A DNA stretch of 64,000 bases from Rheum nobile (GCA_027886185.1 WOAB01000583.1:4712001-4776000), one strand, 5' to 3'; shown: positions 22,900 through 33,991, numbered from the stretch's first letter. The notes: generated by a model from the letters alone, not told the origin. A program made the numbers and translations.

Positions 22900-23185
22900 T
22901 CCACTAGTTGATATTGCCTACACCGCCATGTCCATCCCTGGTGACGAAGCCCTCTTCTACATTCAATCCTCCAGTCGCCTCCTCCTCCCATCCAACCTCC
23001 ACGGGATCTCCCTCGTCAACCACACCACCACCACCACCATCCTTCTCCAACACATCCCCCGCTCCTTCCACAAGAAACGCTTGGCCAGCTAGGTGACGCC
23101 TCCATCATTCTCCAGAATCTCTACTATGCTTATGGGTGTCAAGAAGTCCGTCCGCGCATACATGTCACTAATCGAGGTCCTCTCT
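22900..23185 (+). pseudogene. Captured plant exon, not identified
   Basis: GC-richer than its surroundings. Reads DIAYTAMSIPGDEALFYIQ, then SSRLLLPSNLHGISLVNH and a Thr run, then ILLQHIPRSFHKKRLAS and a stop. Another frame continues with LYYAYGCQEVRPRI. It looks like a once-real coding exon with a small indel. I do not recognise the gene. Confidence 0.5.
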
Positions 23186-23611
23186 CTTTCCTTGTTAACT
23201 TTAGCGACGACATTACCACTCAAATTTGAATTTTTTTGAATTAGGCAAAATTTGAAACTTAGGGTTAGGTTTGTTGTGTTCTTTCATATCACTTTAATGC
23301 CTAGCATAGTTTTCATTATTTTTGACGGTGATGCCTAGCATAGTTGTCATTATTTACATGAACAAATTCCAAGGACGTTGCTGTAAAGTTTTTGCACATC
23401 TAAACAATTTCAGTTACTAAGCATGATGTATCATGTTGATGTCTCATGTATGCTCTGAGTCAATCTCGCTCTCTTCGGTTTAATTGCATCTTTTAGTATG
23501 AATTACTTGGCCTTTAGAAACTTAATCCCATTATAGACATTACTAAGCCCAAATTCAGATATCAAATTTTCTTATCAAATTCCCCAAGCATAATGTTTTG
23601 TTGTTTTTCAG

Positions 23612-23736
23612 GTTTACAAGGATAGAAATGTTGTTATACAGCTTGTTAGAAGAGCTGAAAGGGCTGGTTTCAAAGTGATTGCTCTAACATGTTATACTCC
23701 AAGGTTAGGCCGACGATAAGCAGGCATAAAGAATAG
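23612..23736 (+). pseudogene. Captured glycolate oxidase exon 1
   Basis: Follows TTTTTCAG and ends before GTAAAA. Reads VYKDRNVVIQLVRRAERAGF then KVIALTCYTPRLGRR, a stop (GAA to TAA), then AGIKNR. This matches the well-known (S)-2-hydroxy-acid (glycolate) oxidase segment. The enzyme oxidises glycolate with FMN in peroxisomes during photorespiration. The premature stop shows the copy is non-functional. Confidence 0.9.
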
Positions 23737-23858
23737 GTAAAAATGTTCTCAGTTATTACTTGGTTTAATAACTAAGAAGCATAGATTTTTGCAACTAGAT
23801 ACCATCCTTGCGTAAGTTCCTTGCAGCCATAGCTTATTTAATATTCCTTGCCTTGTAG

Positions 23859-23925
23859 ATTTACATGGCCAACAACTTTGACATTGAAGAACTTTGAGGG
23901 GCTGGACATTGGAAAGATAGACAAG
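23859..23925 (+). pseudogene. Captured glycolate oxidase exon 2
   Basis: Acceptor TTGTAG, donor GTGAGT. Reads RFTWPTTLTLKNFEGLDIGK then IDK, the next segment of glycolate oxidase in correct order and phase. Retained introns on both sides show capture at DNA level, not retrocopying. Confidence 0.9.
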
Positions 23926-24034
23926 GTGAGTGAGAATGCTTAATTACCGCTTATAACTTAATCTATTTGATTCTTGTTTATAGAAAACTGCCAATATTTT
24001 CTCATGTTGGTCATTTCCTGAAATGAGCTAACAG

Positions 24035-24097
24035 ACTAGTGACTCTGGGGTAGCCTCATATGTTGCGGGTCTAGTTGACCGATCACTCAACTAGAAG
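24035..24097 (+). pseudogene. Captured glycolate oxidase exon 3
   Basis: After an ACAG acceptor reads SDSGVASYVAGLVDRSLN, then a stop where the family has Trp (TGG to TAG), then Lys and a GTAGGT donor. Third consecutive exon of the same gene. Confidence 0.9.
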
Positions 24098-24414
24098 GTA
24101 GGTTGCTTGCTGATATCTCCTCTTTCTTTGACTTGTGAATTCTCAAAGAAAGAATGTGTGGTTTAACATGATCTTAACATGCCGTCAAGTGGCTCCAAAG
24201 CATCACCACACTGCTGAATCTGGTGAATGGAGTGCTAAATTATTTTTGTTTCTGATTGATTTGTTCATCACTAAGGTAGATTAAATGATTTTGATCATGT
24301 ACTAGATCTTTTGAGTTCCTATCTCCCGATTTCAATCATTCCAAAACATGTAGAAATTGGTGTTCTAGATGATTTAAAGTAAAATTTGTCCAACAAATGC
24401 AATTGTTTTTGCAG

Positions 24415-24698
24415 CTTCCTGAACATAATGTTTCTTTGGAGGCTACTCGGCTTTGGAATACATAAGAATGGTGGTAATCCGCAAGCAGTAAACCCTACAA
24501 ATGTAGATATTCGACCTCCTAGCTTAATGCATGATCTATGTTCTAAAGCTGCCTTTTCATATGAAAAGAGTAGGGAGTTTTGGAGGGAAAAGGAAACAAG
24601 AGATGATATTGTCAAAAAGGCGGCCACAAACCCAATTAGGCGACCTGCTTATGATGAGCGCCTCAAAGAGCCTCATGCAACTGTATCTGCAATAGTAG
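24415..24698 (+). pseudogene. Captured plant exon, second unidentified gene
   Basis: Acceptor TTTTTGCAG at 24406-24414, donor GTAATA. Reads LPEHNVSLEATRLW, a frame slip, then NGGNPQAVNPTNVDIRPPS, LMHDLCSKAAFSYEKSREFW and RRPAYDERLKEPHATVSAI. Long, charged and clearly protein-like; gene not recognised. It follows the glycolate oxidase exons but is not part of that enzyme as I know it. Confidence 0.6.
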
Positions 24699-24907
24699 GT
24701 AATATCTCTATCAATATGATTTTAATCAAGCTCTGTTTTTGTACAAGATGTGATAGAATCAGCCATCTGTTGACCCCATGTTTAGGAAATTGGAGCTGAT
24801 TTTAATCAAGTTCCATTAGCTTTGATAAGTCAATGGTGAAGGAAATTTCTTTATGAATTACAAGGATAAACTTATAATAGTTTTCTTTTATGTTCAATTT
24901 ATTATAG

Positions 24908-24957
24908 ATGAAAAGAGATATACAGCGGAAGAACAAATGAAAGATCTCACGAATCAG
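24908..24957 (+). pseudogene. Captured plant exon, next exon of the second gene
   Basis: ATTATAG acceptor and GTTTAA donor frame DEKRYTAEEQMKDLTNQ, a coiled-coil-like acidic/basic segment. It plausibly continues the exon at 24415-24698. Confidence 0.5.
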
Positions 24958-25339
24958 GTTTAACGCAAGGAGGAATGCTCAGAAGCTTGTATGTCATTAG
25001 CTGCACCTAACCAACACTTGGAGTATATTAGATGCAAAACATTGATATTTTTTAATTTTGTTGTAAAACATTGCAGATCTGTAGGCTTTATTTAGCATTT
25101 GATAACTATATGAATTGGTTCAGATTACAAAAAAAAAAATCGTTAGTTGATCATGTCTATTCTCTTATAATTGTTCAATGCGTTCAATTTGTAATTATTT
25201 CCTATACTTTGTTACTTATGAATGGTGAACTCGTATACACAAGAGACAAAAATAATTATTATCGTGATTAAAAGATTCATTTTTTCAGCGATTTTTTAAA
25301 AACAACTAGGTAATGTTTCTCGTTTTTTTTAAATAACCG

Positions 25340-25565
25340 CAAATAAATGTTTCTCAGAGGTTTTAAAAAACCCCTGACCGCATGCGTTGTTTCTCGGAGG
25401 TTTTTAAAAACCTCTGAGAAATGTTTCTCAGAGGTTTTAAAAAAACCCGAGAAAAGCGAAGCGAATCACGGGGATGTAAAAACCCCCTTCCGCTTCGTTA
25501 AAAAGCGAAGCGAATCACGGGGATGTAAAAACCCCCTTCCGCTTCGTTAAAACCCCCCCGAGAAA
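25340..25565. repeat. CACTA subterminal repeats
   Basis: Alternating TTTCTCAGAGGTTTTTAAAA units form palindromes (GGTTTTTAAAAACC). A 49-bp tandem duplication follows, starting AAAAGCGAAGCGAATCACGG at 25452 and 25501. Similar TTTCTC...GGGTTTT...AAAACCC units lie just inside the left terminus (22720-22870). Confidence 0.75.
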
Positions 25566-25587
25566 GAAGTATTATGTACTAGTAGGG

Positions 25588-26120
25588 GTCTTCCTGTCTC
25601 AGTCCCCTCTTGGGAAAAAATTATTCCGTAGGACCGTTGTTTACCAGAACCGAGAAAGATACAGTTTGGGTACATTCCTTTATCCAGTTTGTGAATTTAG
25701 TGCAGAATCCGAATTTAGTGAGGGTATGGAGTAAAAATTCTTAGTCAACTATGTCGTATGCTTTCTCCATATATAGTTTTAGTGCCAACCACCTCTCCTT
25801 TCCTTTCTTAGCTCTGAAGGAGTGGAAAATTTCATGTGCAATTAGTACGTTGTCTTGGATGCTTCGTTGTTGGGTAAAGGCTCCTTGTAGTGAATGTATT
25901 AATTTTGGGATAACAATTTTCAATCTTTCTGTAAGTATTTTTGATATTATTTTATAAATTGTATTGCACATGCTAATTGGTCTGTAGTGATTTGTTGAGT
26001 TAGGGTTATCACATTTGGATATAAGAGTTATAAATGTATGGTTGATTTGTTTAAGTAGTTTTCCAAAATGAAAAAAACTTTTCACTACTTTGATAATGTC
26101 TGGGCTTATAACTTTTCAAT
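25588..26120 (-). pseudogene. LINE reverse transcriptase, N-terminal part
   Basis: Minus strand: FITLISKCDNPNSTNHYRPI then SMCNTIYKIISKILTERLK, HSLQGAFTQQRSIQDNVLIA, WLALKLYMEKAYDIVD, and GLRQEDP at the CACTA border. These are RT motifs 0-2a and 4-5 of plant L1-type LINEs. The usual K-x-D-M-x-K-A-Y is KLYMEKAYD, so the first catalytic Asp is lost. Confidence 0.92.
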
Positions 26121-26640
26121 ATTTTTTATAGAATTCCGACGACATACCGTCCGATAAAAAAATAACGTTATTTGGTTCTTATGTAAACGGCCATATTTAT
26201 TAATGCTTACATATTTAAATTTATCATCCATCCTACGCAACAAATATTATCCCAGCTTGAAAGAGACTTTTTTGAGTGCACGTCCATAGGCAAAAATCTA
26301 GAGATCGAGCTTAATTAATTTACGTACAGCCTCAGTGAAACGTACACTTATATTGTTGAAATTATTCCTTGGCTTGGATTTGGACTGATATCCCACTCAA
26401 AATATAGGTCTATGAACGGTTAGTTAATTCGAGACGGATTTAATAAATTTACGTATTTTTATTGTTCATATTAATGGTTCCCAAGTTTTTAAGTAAACAA
26501 AGTGTAATGCCTATAAAAAACTTGGCCCTTGACGAACGCGATAAAACAAGATTGATGCAAGAACACAAAGAATTGGTAACGCGGTTCGGTTACCCTATAT
26601 CCGCGGGATCTCAAAAGGGGAGATCCATCCAATCCACTAA
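26121..26640. other. Intergenic DNA, no gene seen
   Basis: No sustained coding. A GC-moderate stretch from 26520 leads into the 55-bp tandem repeat. Confidence 0.4.
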
Positions 26641-26641
26641 G

Positions 26642-26800
26642 CAAGAACACAAAGTCGAATAAAGGACGCGACACATTACAGACGGCGAGCATTAAACAAG
26701 AACACAAAGTCGAATAAAGGACGCGACACATTACAGACGGCGAGCACTAAACAAGACACAAATTCAAACAAAGGACGCGACATATTACAGACGGTAAGCA
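26642..26800. repeat. 55-bp tandem repeat, ~2.8 copies
   Basis: Units start at 26642, 26697 and 26752 (CAAGAACACAAAGTCGAATA, AAGGACGCGACACATTACAG, ACGGCGAGC). A related CAAGAACACAAAG lies at 26560. The context (TATAAATAG-like sequence at 26902-26930) looks like an old LTR or promoter fragment, but no partner LTR was found. Confidence 0.85.
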
Positions 26801-27480
26801 CGAAGCTTTCCACTCTCTTACAACTACTTGGAAATCATCACAGATCTCAAAAAGGCCAAAACAAGTTTGCGGCACTGTCTCTCTCCTTTTCTCGACCCCT
26901 ATTTATGAGGGGGTCTTGGGCTATTTATAGGCGAGGGATCTTGCCCAAAGTCGGCTGATATGCAGGGACACGTGTCGTCTAGTGACCTGTCTAGTGACAG
27001 ACGTCGGTAAACATGTGTAAGGTCGTGATTGGACCAGCAAGGCGGGAAGACGCGTGTCGATTCTGGAAAGATGCATGGTTGGCATGCCCGGATTGGTCCG
27101 ATGGATTCGAGGCGGTTTGATGGCGTCCGTCAGTTACTACGCGGTCATAATAAATTGACGCGCTAGAGATGTTGCGTGGTTTCTTGTTACCCTCCGTGTT
27201 CTTTCTGGTTGACTCGCGATCCTCTTCGTTTGATGAAAAATCATGAAGGAAATAAAGGTGGACATCCAACGCGTTGAGCGCTATGTGAAAATAGCGCGAT
27301 CCATCACACATCTGTTCACGAAGTCTTAATAGTTTTGTGATAGATAGAGTCCAACTTCTTTTTATTTTTAACCAAGATCAGTAAAGATCGAAATGTTTGT
27401 GACCTCACACTTACGCGCTTAAGCTTTGCATATAATAGAATCAATCTCTTTTACATACGAGAATACTTGGTCATGTTTTG
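26801..27480. other. Intergenic DNA, possible LTR remnant
   Basis: Includes CTATTTATGAGGGGGTCTTG and GGCTATTTATAGGCGAGGG (TATA-like, twice). No coding supported. Confidence 0.3.
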
Positions 27481-27750
27481 AAGATTATGAAAAGCTAGTT
27501 TCAAAAATATGGAGATATTCCATTGAGGGATAATATATGTTCCGCTTACAAAGAAAGTTGGCCTTACTCAATAAATATTCTAAATTATGGGCCAAAACCA
27601 CATTCAATCATAATTTTCGCATACTGGAAATATTAGAGGAGCAATTACAACTGGCCCAAACGCAACTCCTAGAATCACCTAATGGTGAAATTATACTAAA
27701 TCATCTGAAAAATCTAACGATGATACATAACAATATTCATAATTTCAAGC
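27481..27750 (+). pseudogene. LINE 2, segment between endonuclease and RT
   Basis: Reads FRLQRKLALLNKYSKLWAKT, TFNHNFRILEILEEQLQLAQ and so on, the charged helical linker typical of plant L1 ORF2. It is interrupted by a SINE; the linker resumes at 29385. Confidence 0.8.
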
Positions 27751-27931
27751 CACTTCGGTGGTGCCCTGGTGGTAAGGGGCATGGAGGGATTTGGGAAGGT
27801 CCCGGGTTCAATCCCTACCAGTTCCCTTTCCTTGGGTTAATTCCCAAGGTTTACCATGCTCCTTGCTACTAGGTCGAGCCGGTCGGCGCAAACCGGTTTA
27901 CCTGGTTCGTGGTCTTTACCGGCTAGGTCAC
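27751..27931 (+). mobile_element. tRNA-derived SINE, 5' part
   Basis: Pol III internal promoter: box A-like TGCCCTGGTGG at 27762-27772 and box B GGTTCAATCCC at 27805-27815. The body is GC-rich against its surroundings. It is split at 27931 by a solo LTR and resumes at 29326. TAATTTCAA before it and TAATTTCCAA after it (29382-29391) may be the SINE target duplication. Confidence 0.85.
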
Positions 27932-29320
27932 TGATAGGTGTTATTTCATACACCTTTACTAGCAACTATTAGCATGATTTGGAAGAGTTTTGGATGAGTT
28001 TTTAGGCTAAGTCTGTGATCTGAAAGTTGTGGAGAGAAGTGAAGATATCCTAGGATTTACAGCTTAGATGGAGATGGAGCTGCTGGAGCATACTTGGAGA
28101 AGACTACCAAGCACTTGGTAGGATTGAAGAGCAACAGAAGAGAAGAAGATGAGCTGAAGAAGTTGAAGGAGTGAGCTCACCGCCCCGCGCCAGATTCACC
28201 GCGGCCCGGCGGTGACTCCCAGGGAAGGTTGAAGCCCCGCGCCAGAGGAAGCCACCGCCCAGCGGTGGAGAGCCTGAAGCCCCGCGGTGGCCGTGTTTAA
28301 TGCCTCGCGCCAGAAGACTGTTACTTTCCTTTTATTTCGTTTAGATTTTATTTTATTATTATTATGTTTCCTTTATTGTTTGCATTAGTTTAACCTAGTT
28401 TCCTAAGACTATTTAAGTCCTCTTTCTAGGTTAAGAGGCATAGATAGACACATAGAGACTTTTTACCTACACACGATTTTTCAGACGTTATTTCACATTA
28501 GAGTTTTTCATCCCCTTTGATGGAGAACTAACTTTCCCTTGTTCTACTAGACGTGTGCAGCAGTATAGTTGATGTGTTTGTGAGATTTCTATTCCTTGTT
28601 CTTATCCTTATAAGTGTTGGTTTGATTCTCTTGGTTATATTGATTATTGATTCCTTGTTATTCTTCTTAGCCTGATCAACTAGGTTGAATGCTTTTTATC
28701 AATTGCTAGGATTGCATATAGGGGTTCCGAGTGCATATCTAGTGGCAAACACGATTGTGCGTATAGGGGTTCCGAGCGTACAATCGTGAGTGAGAATCAG
28801 TTGCATGCGAGTATTAGTACGTCTTTCTATTTGCATGTATCCTATATCCTTGTGTGCATTGCTGTTGCTGTGTTGGTGGTAAAGTATACTGACAACTGTG
28901 AGAATCAGTGGTATTTTATCATTGGCATAGTAATAAGTCTATTGACAACTGTGAGAATCAATAGTACTTAAGATCAGGGTGGGAACAACTATAAGGATAG
29001 TAAAAGAACTTGGATTAAATAGATTTCTGTGATCAAATTATATCTCTGTACTGTGGATCTCGCTCTAGTAGGACTACTTTCCCTCATTATATTTCCTCAA
29101 CTAAACCAAACTTGTTTGCTTTGCTTGCTTTGTGTTCTCTTGATAACTAAACCCCCCGTTCGTGTTACTTGTCATTCACACTTGCATACTGCATCAGATC
29201 TTCCCTGTGGGTTTGACCCTTACTTGTCTGCTATACTTCTGTTTAGTGGGTCTATTAGGATATTTTACTTTGACTAGGCTAAGCAACGATACTTGCACTG
29301 CGTACTTTTAGCCACCGTCA
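27932..29320 (+). mobile_element. Solo LTR of a second Gypsy-like family
   Basis: Begins TGATAGGTGTTATTTCATAC and ends TTTTAGCCACCGTCA, flanked by the perfect 5-bp TSD GTCAC (27927-27931 and 29321-29325). It contains GC-rich palindromes (28197-28214, 28252-28268) and GCCCCGCGCCAG repeats. The later part, with CCTGTGGGTTTGACCC, resembles that of the 1007-2498 LTR (GTGGTCTCGACC) in layout but not in sequence. Confidence 0.92.
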
Positions 29321-29325
29321 GTCAC

Positions 29326-29380
29326 GAGTCTGAGGTTTACCACCCCGCAAGTGGTGGGTTCCCTGTCATAAATAAAAAAT
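29326..29380 (+). mobile_element. tRNA-derived SINE, 3' part
   Basis: GAGTCTGAGGTTTACCACCC then GCAAGTGGTGGGTTCCCTGT and an A-rich tail. Continues the SINE interrupted at 27931, as the duplicated GTCAC shows. Confidence 0.8.
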
Positions 29381-29384
29381 CTTA

Positions 29385-29760
29385 ATTTCCAACACACATA
29401 TTGGAAGCAACGGGCAAAAGTCAAACATTACATGTTGGCAGATCGCAACACAAAATATTATCAAACAATTGCCAAAATCCGCTCGGTCAAACAAAAATCT
29501 TAAAATTCCATACTAGAGATGGCATAGTAATCTTTGATCAAAACCTAATCCAACACGAGATATCAAAAGAACTTGGTTCGTGATTCTTACATAATTCCCA
29601 TAATATTGTTTTTCGAGAACTATTGCCCCTAATAGGTAAAGAAATTAGTGATGATGATAATAGAGCCCTACTCAAAATCCCAACTGCTGGGGAAATCCAT
29701 TCGACAATGTTGATTGGCTCCCTAGTAATGCTCAAACGGTAAGTTTTCTGTTCAGGACTG
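29385..29760 (+). pseudogene. LINE 2, pre-RT segment
   Basis: YWKQRAKVKHYMLADRNTKYY and TIAKIRSVKQKS match the conserved W-x-Q-K-S/AK-x-x-W-x-x-GDRNTKYFH block that precedes LINE RT. The next part (GIVIFDQNLIQHEI) is still pre-RT. The RT palm and fingers are then missing. Confidence 0.85.
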
Positions 29761-30880
29761 GATCATTTGGCATCTGGCTGCAAATGGTAAGTCTTTTATT
29801 CGCATTGCGGCTACCTCACTGACTAATGCTCAAATATCACGAAATCAACACAACTTGGAATGGATATAGCGACTTAAACTTCCACCAAAGATCAAGCACT
29901 TTCTATGGAAATCTATGTTGATTGCCTCCCTACTACAGAATGTATGAACAAACATTACAATAGAGTTTTGACTCAATGTTGCCTCTGTAAAGATGCAGAT
30001 AAAAACTCATATCATCTTTTTCTTAGATGAAAATTTAACACAACTCTTCTTCATGTTGTAGGTAACTCACAGGCGGAACAATTAAACCCGGTGCGTGTAT
30101 CAAATGATTTTGTTACCAACCTCATTTACAACAAAAACGCAGGAGAGCAAGTTTGAACTTGCTTTTTTTGTGTGGTGGAAATTATGGACTCACAGAAACA
30201 AAATGATCTTCCAAGATTTCTCTATTGACGCTCTACGCACCAATATAGTTATTGTTCATTACCAATTCATACAGATGGCTGGAAACGAGCATAAACCTAA
30301 TAACCTATGTAGGAAGAAGTGACATATGGTCTCATGGTCTAAGCCCTCCAGATATCATATAAAGATTAACTTCGACGCTTCCAAGTTGAGTAATGGGGAG
30401 TGCTATGCATGAACTATTTTTAGGGATGGAAACCATAATATCATTTGGTTTGATAGGACTCGTATAAATGTTATCACTGTGTTGCATGCAGAGGCTACTA
30501 CCTTATGGATTGGGGTGACTCAGGCTTGTAGATTGGGAATAAAAAGGATTACTATTGAAGAGGACAACATGACCATGATCAATGCCCTTCAAGGAAATGG
30601 GACACATCGTGGGAGATCGAGATGATAATTGGAGATGTCAGACGTTTTCTCTCTCAATTTGAGGAGATCAAGATTCATCACTGTTACGGGGAGACAAATC
30701 AAGCGGCACACTACTTAGCATCTACTACTTGTAATATTGAACTGTTACGCTCGGAGATTGTAAATGTCAACTTAGGACATACACGGAGTCTTCACCCTAT
30801 GTTGAAGAATTTCTTTATGATCATCCGTAAGGATGATTTAGGTTAGACCTGGCCACCTATTTTTCAACTATGTAAAAAAA
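29761..30880 (+). pseudogene. LINE 2, zinc-binding RVT tail and RNase H-like domain
   Basis: Resumes at zf-RVT sequence (LKLPPKIKHFLWKSM, LCKDADKNSYHLF across frames), then an RNase H-like domain: HIKINFDASKLSNGECYA, LHAEATTLWIGVTQACRLGI, EEDNMTMINALQG and CYGETNQAAHYLAS. Several frame changes and stops. The whole RT core between 29735 and 29770 is deleted. A short A-run near 30872 may mark the 3' end. Confidence 0.82.
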
Positions 30881-31088
30881 AGAAATTAGGCCATGGTGCT
30901 TAAAACCCACCCAGATCTAGGGCCACCAAAATTTTGGAGTACCATCTTATACCCCTAGTAATATATTACCACATGCTACATTTGTAATTTAAATTGGTGT
31001 GAGCTACTTGCACCGATAAAACTGCTGCAGACATCATGTCAGAGCCGCTCAGTAAACGACTCTCTTTCTTTGCTCCTTCATTTATGCA

Positions 31089-31617
31089 GAAAACTCATAT
31101 GCCCTGAAGAAACCTCTCTGGAGTGACCTCAAAGACATTTATACTCAGTGGAATTGCATGTGGATTGCGCTGGGGGATTTCAATGTGGTCCTGGATGCTT
31201 CTGAAAAGATCTATGGTGAGGATACTCACCCTCTTGCAGTCTCAAAAGAGCTTGAACAGCTGCTGTCCCTTACTGACTTGTATGACAATCTATTTACTGG
31301 ATGCAACTTCCCTTGGAATAACAGACTAGAGAGCACTAGAAGGGTGTGGTGCAAGCTAGACCGCGTTCTCATCAACACCTTATGGCACACTGTCAACCTC
31401 TAATCCCAGGTTCACTTCGACACAGCCTCTATTTAATATCTCTCTCCCATCCATCTAAACCTCTTACCCCAATCCTAATCCTTCCACAAAAAAACCACCA
31501 TTCCATTTCAATAACAACTGGGCCTATCACGAGAACTTTTTGAGTATAGTGGCTAATGCCTGAAGACAAACCATTGATGGACATCATATGTTTGCTATTA
31601 CCTGTAAACTCAAAATC
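31089..31617 (+). pseudogene. LINE 3, endonuclease domain
   Basis: Reads ALKKPLWSDLKDIYTQWNCM, WIALGDFNVVLDASEKIYGE and RRVWCKLDRVLINTLW. GDFN is the APE-type endonuclease signature of L1-class LINEs. The frame then degrades. It continues to the Tekay insertion at 31617, and the same protein resumes at 49453. Confidence 0.9.
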
Positions 31618-33991
31618 TGTAACACCCCCAAAACTTAACCCTTTTGGAAAGGTATTACCGCCAGTGACCCTAGTGTTCCTTACCGAGATCACCCAAGGCT
31701 TTATCATTTAAATACAATTTATGAAATACAAATGATACATAATGATCAAAGCATTCAATTCCAAAACATAACATTGTCAAGGAAACATGAGTTACGGAAT
31801 TACAATCCAATCCCGAATAGGCTAACACAGAGTTTAAACCAAATACAGCGGAAGTCTTATAAAGTAGGGTACAATGGAAGTCTTACAAAAACACATTACA
31901 ACCAAAGTCATTGTCCAAAAGATCTCAACCTGATTAATGAAATAACTTAAACATTCGAAAACCACCGTTGACTCCATAGTCCTTCTATTCTTCTGAGCTA
32001 CTTTCTATCTGATGTGCCGAATCGAACGGATGACACCAGCCCACATGCAGAGAACAAAGTTCGTGGGTTAGTCTACTTGAATAGACTAGCAAGGGTACAA
32101 AGCAGAAGGTTCGATGTAGTTGTATTAGGTTAGCCTTATCGTTTCTCGAATGATAACCGATAACGATAATCAACCTTCATACTTCTACGGAATAATAACA
32201 AGAGGTATGCACAAGAGAAGACTCTGGAAGACTGAATCATTACAGAAATTAACTCAAAAAGAGACTCCAAGAGATTGAGTCTTTAAGGAAATATGACAAA
32301 TCTGGAACGTTTAAAGAATCATACAACGATGATTTAAATGATGACTGAGATGATTCGGTTCACGACCAACCTCACCCCATACAGCGGATCCAGATTGGAA
32401 AGAGAACGTACTATGATCAAAGTCGAGACAAGTTTTCCTAGCTGCACTACTCGCCGAAGGTTTATTTATTATGTGTGTCGAGTAGCACTTATCTGATTTA
32501 TATTTCAAACACACATCACGTTATTAGACTTTTACATGTGTACCCCACCATTGGGACGACACATCTTAGTATACGTTTCGTCGAGAGTGACGCACACCGG
32601 AAGGTTTGTGACACCAGCTAAGTGTCCTGCCTCTACACACTTGTGAAATAGACCGATCATGATCTTAGAATAGTACCAGGTGGAGACGAGCCACCCCGAT
32701 ACCAGATTATAAAGAAACGATCGGACGAAGTCCGAGTACATTCCTAACTAACAGTGCTAACCACACAGATACAACACAATCACAGTTACAGAATAAATCC
32801 ACATAAAGGCCCGAAAGGCGATCACAAATAATAGCGCTGTTCTAACAGATATACAACCTATTATATGATTTTCAAAACAGTTTATAAATCACTTCCAGAA
32901 GAACACAGTAATAATCGTTCGAAATTAATTAATCAATTGAAATAACTGATAATCAATGTAAATATGGAAACGATGAGCAAGAGCGAACCGCCACTTGCCT
33001 TAATCCGCAGAAAAGAAACAAGCCTAACGACAACGATGGGATTCCGGGCTCGACACGGGTATAGCTCCGACAGCACAACGACCTTCGAGTCGACCCATAA
33101 AAGGAACCCTAAGTTAGATCTGACATAACCACATTACGAATCTAAAAACGACGAAAGAAAAAGAAAGGAACGACGCCACAACGACGATCACCAAAGCCAA
33201 AAGCCCAAAAAGGCATTCTGGACACTGGCGGCGGTCGCCGTTCTTGGCGGCGGTCGCCACAGTTCATCACGGCGGGTGCCGTGAAGAACTCAGACGACAG
33301 AAGCGGCGAGAAAACTCACCCAAAACACGAGCGACTCGGCCTCCTTCGACTTGCTTTGGTTTCTAACCTCCAAGGCTACCAAAAGCTTCACAAAGGCACT
33401 CTGGAAACACCACCAAACGACCTCCGGCGAAAGCTTCAGAAATCCGGCGAGGCACAACTCCGGTGAGGCAAGAATTTGGGAGAGCTTGGGCTGTGGATTG
33501 AGCTCAAAAACCCCTCCCAGACACCTCCTTTTATAGCCAAATGCCAGGAAACACCATGATGGCCTACGAAGAGCTACTCCGGCGCTGCCAGAGCCACGCC
33601 GGCGACCTTCGGGCAAGGACCTCCGGACAACGACGGCGGCGGGCGCCGCCATAGGCCTGGCGTCCCCAGCTAGGAGAAGACCCAGCCTGCTCCTCGAGCC
33701 TGGCAACGGCGGGCGCCGCCATAAATGCGGCGATCGCCGCCCTTGTGGCTTTGCGCCTCCTCAGCTCTTAGACGAAAACGATATTAACCCGGGATAAAAT
33801 TATCGTATACGAACGAGTATTAAAATCCAAAGCACGTCGTCTGTATTTTATTTCACTGAGAAAAATATTACAGATACAGAGCACATTACAGAATGTCTCC
33901 AACTTTCTGAATTAAATCCGACGTACATAACGGGTACTCGGGAAAAATCCCGAAACTCCAGAAATAGCTTACAAAAATACGGGGTATCACA
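31618..33991 (-). repeat. Tekay 3' LTR (left)
   Basis: 2374 bp, nearly identical to the right LTR but ~60 bp shorter. Most of the difference is two missing GC-rich hairpin units and one missing 16-bp duplication. Hairpin-forming sequences lie at 33226-33285, 33634-33650 and 33702-33741, including the perfect palindrome GCGGCGATCGCCGC at 33727-33740. Confidence 0.95.

Larger units (their letters stand above)
22698..25584. mobile_element. CACTA-type transposon carrying plant gene exons
   Basis: Left terminus CACTAGTACAAAAAGTATGT. The right terminus read in reverse is TACTAGTACATAATACTTC, then TTTCTCGGGG against TTTCTCAGGG on the left. Flanked by GGG (22695-22697 and 25585-25587), the 3-bp TSD expected for CACTA. 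Removing the element and one TSD restores a continuous LINE frame (GLRQEDPLS). No transposase is seen. The interior holds exons of at least three plant genes with introns, so it is a non-autonomous Pack-CACTA. Confidence 0.88.

Noticed and set aside
33290..33706. Minus-strand ORF in the Tekay LTR (also 48729-49112)
   Set aside because: Lies wholly in the LTR, is shaped by the GC hairpins, and has no recognisable domain; could be a leader peptide but unsupported.
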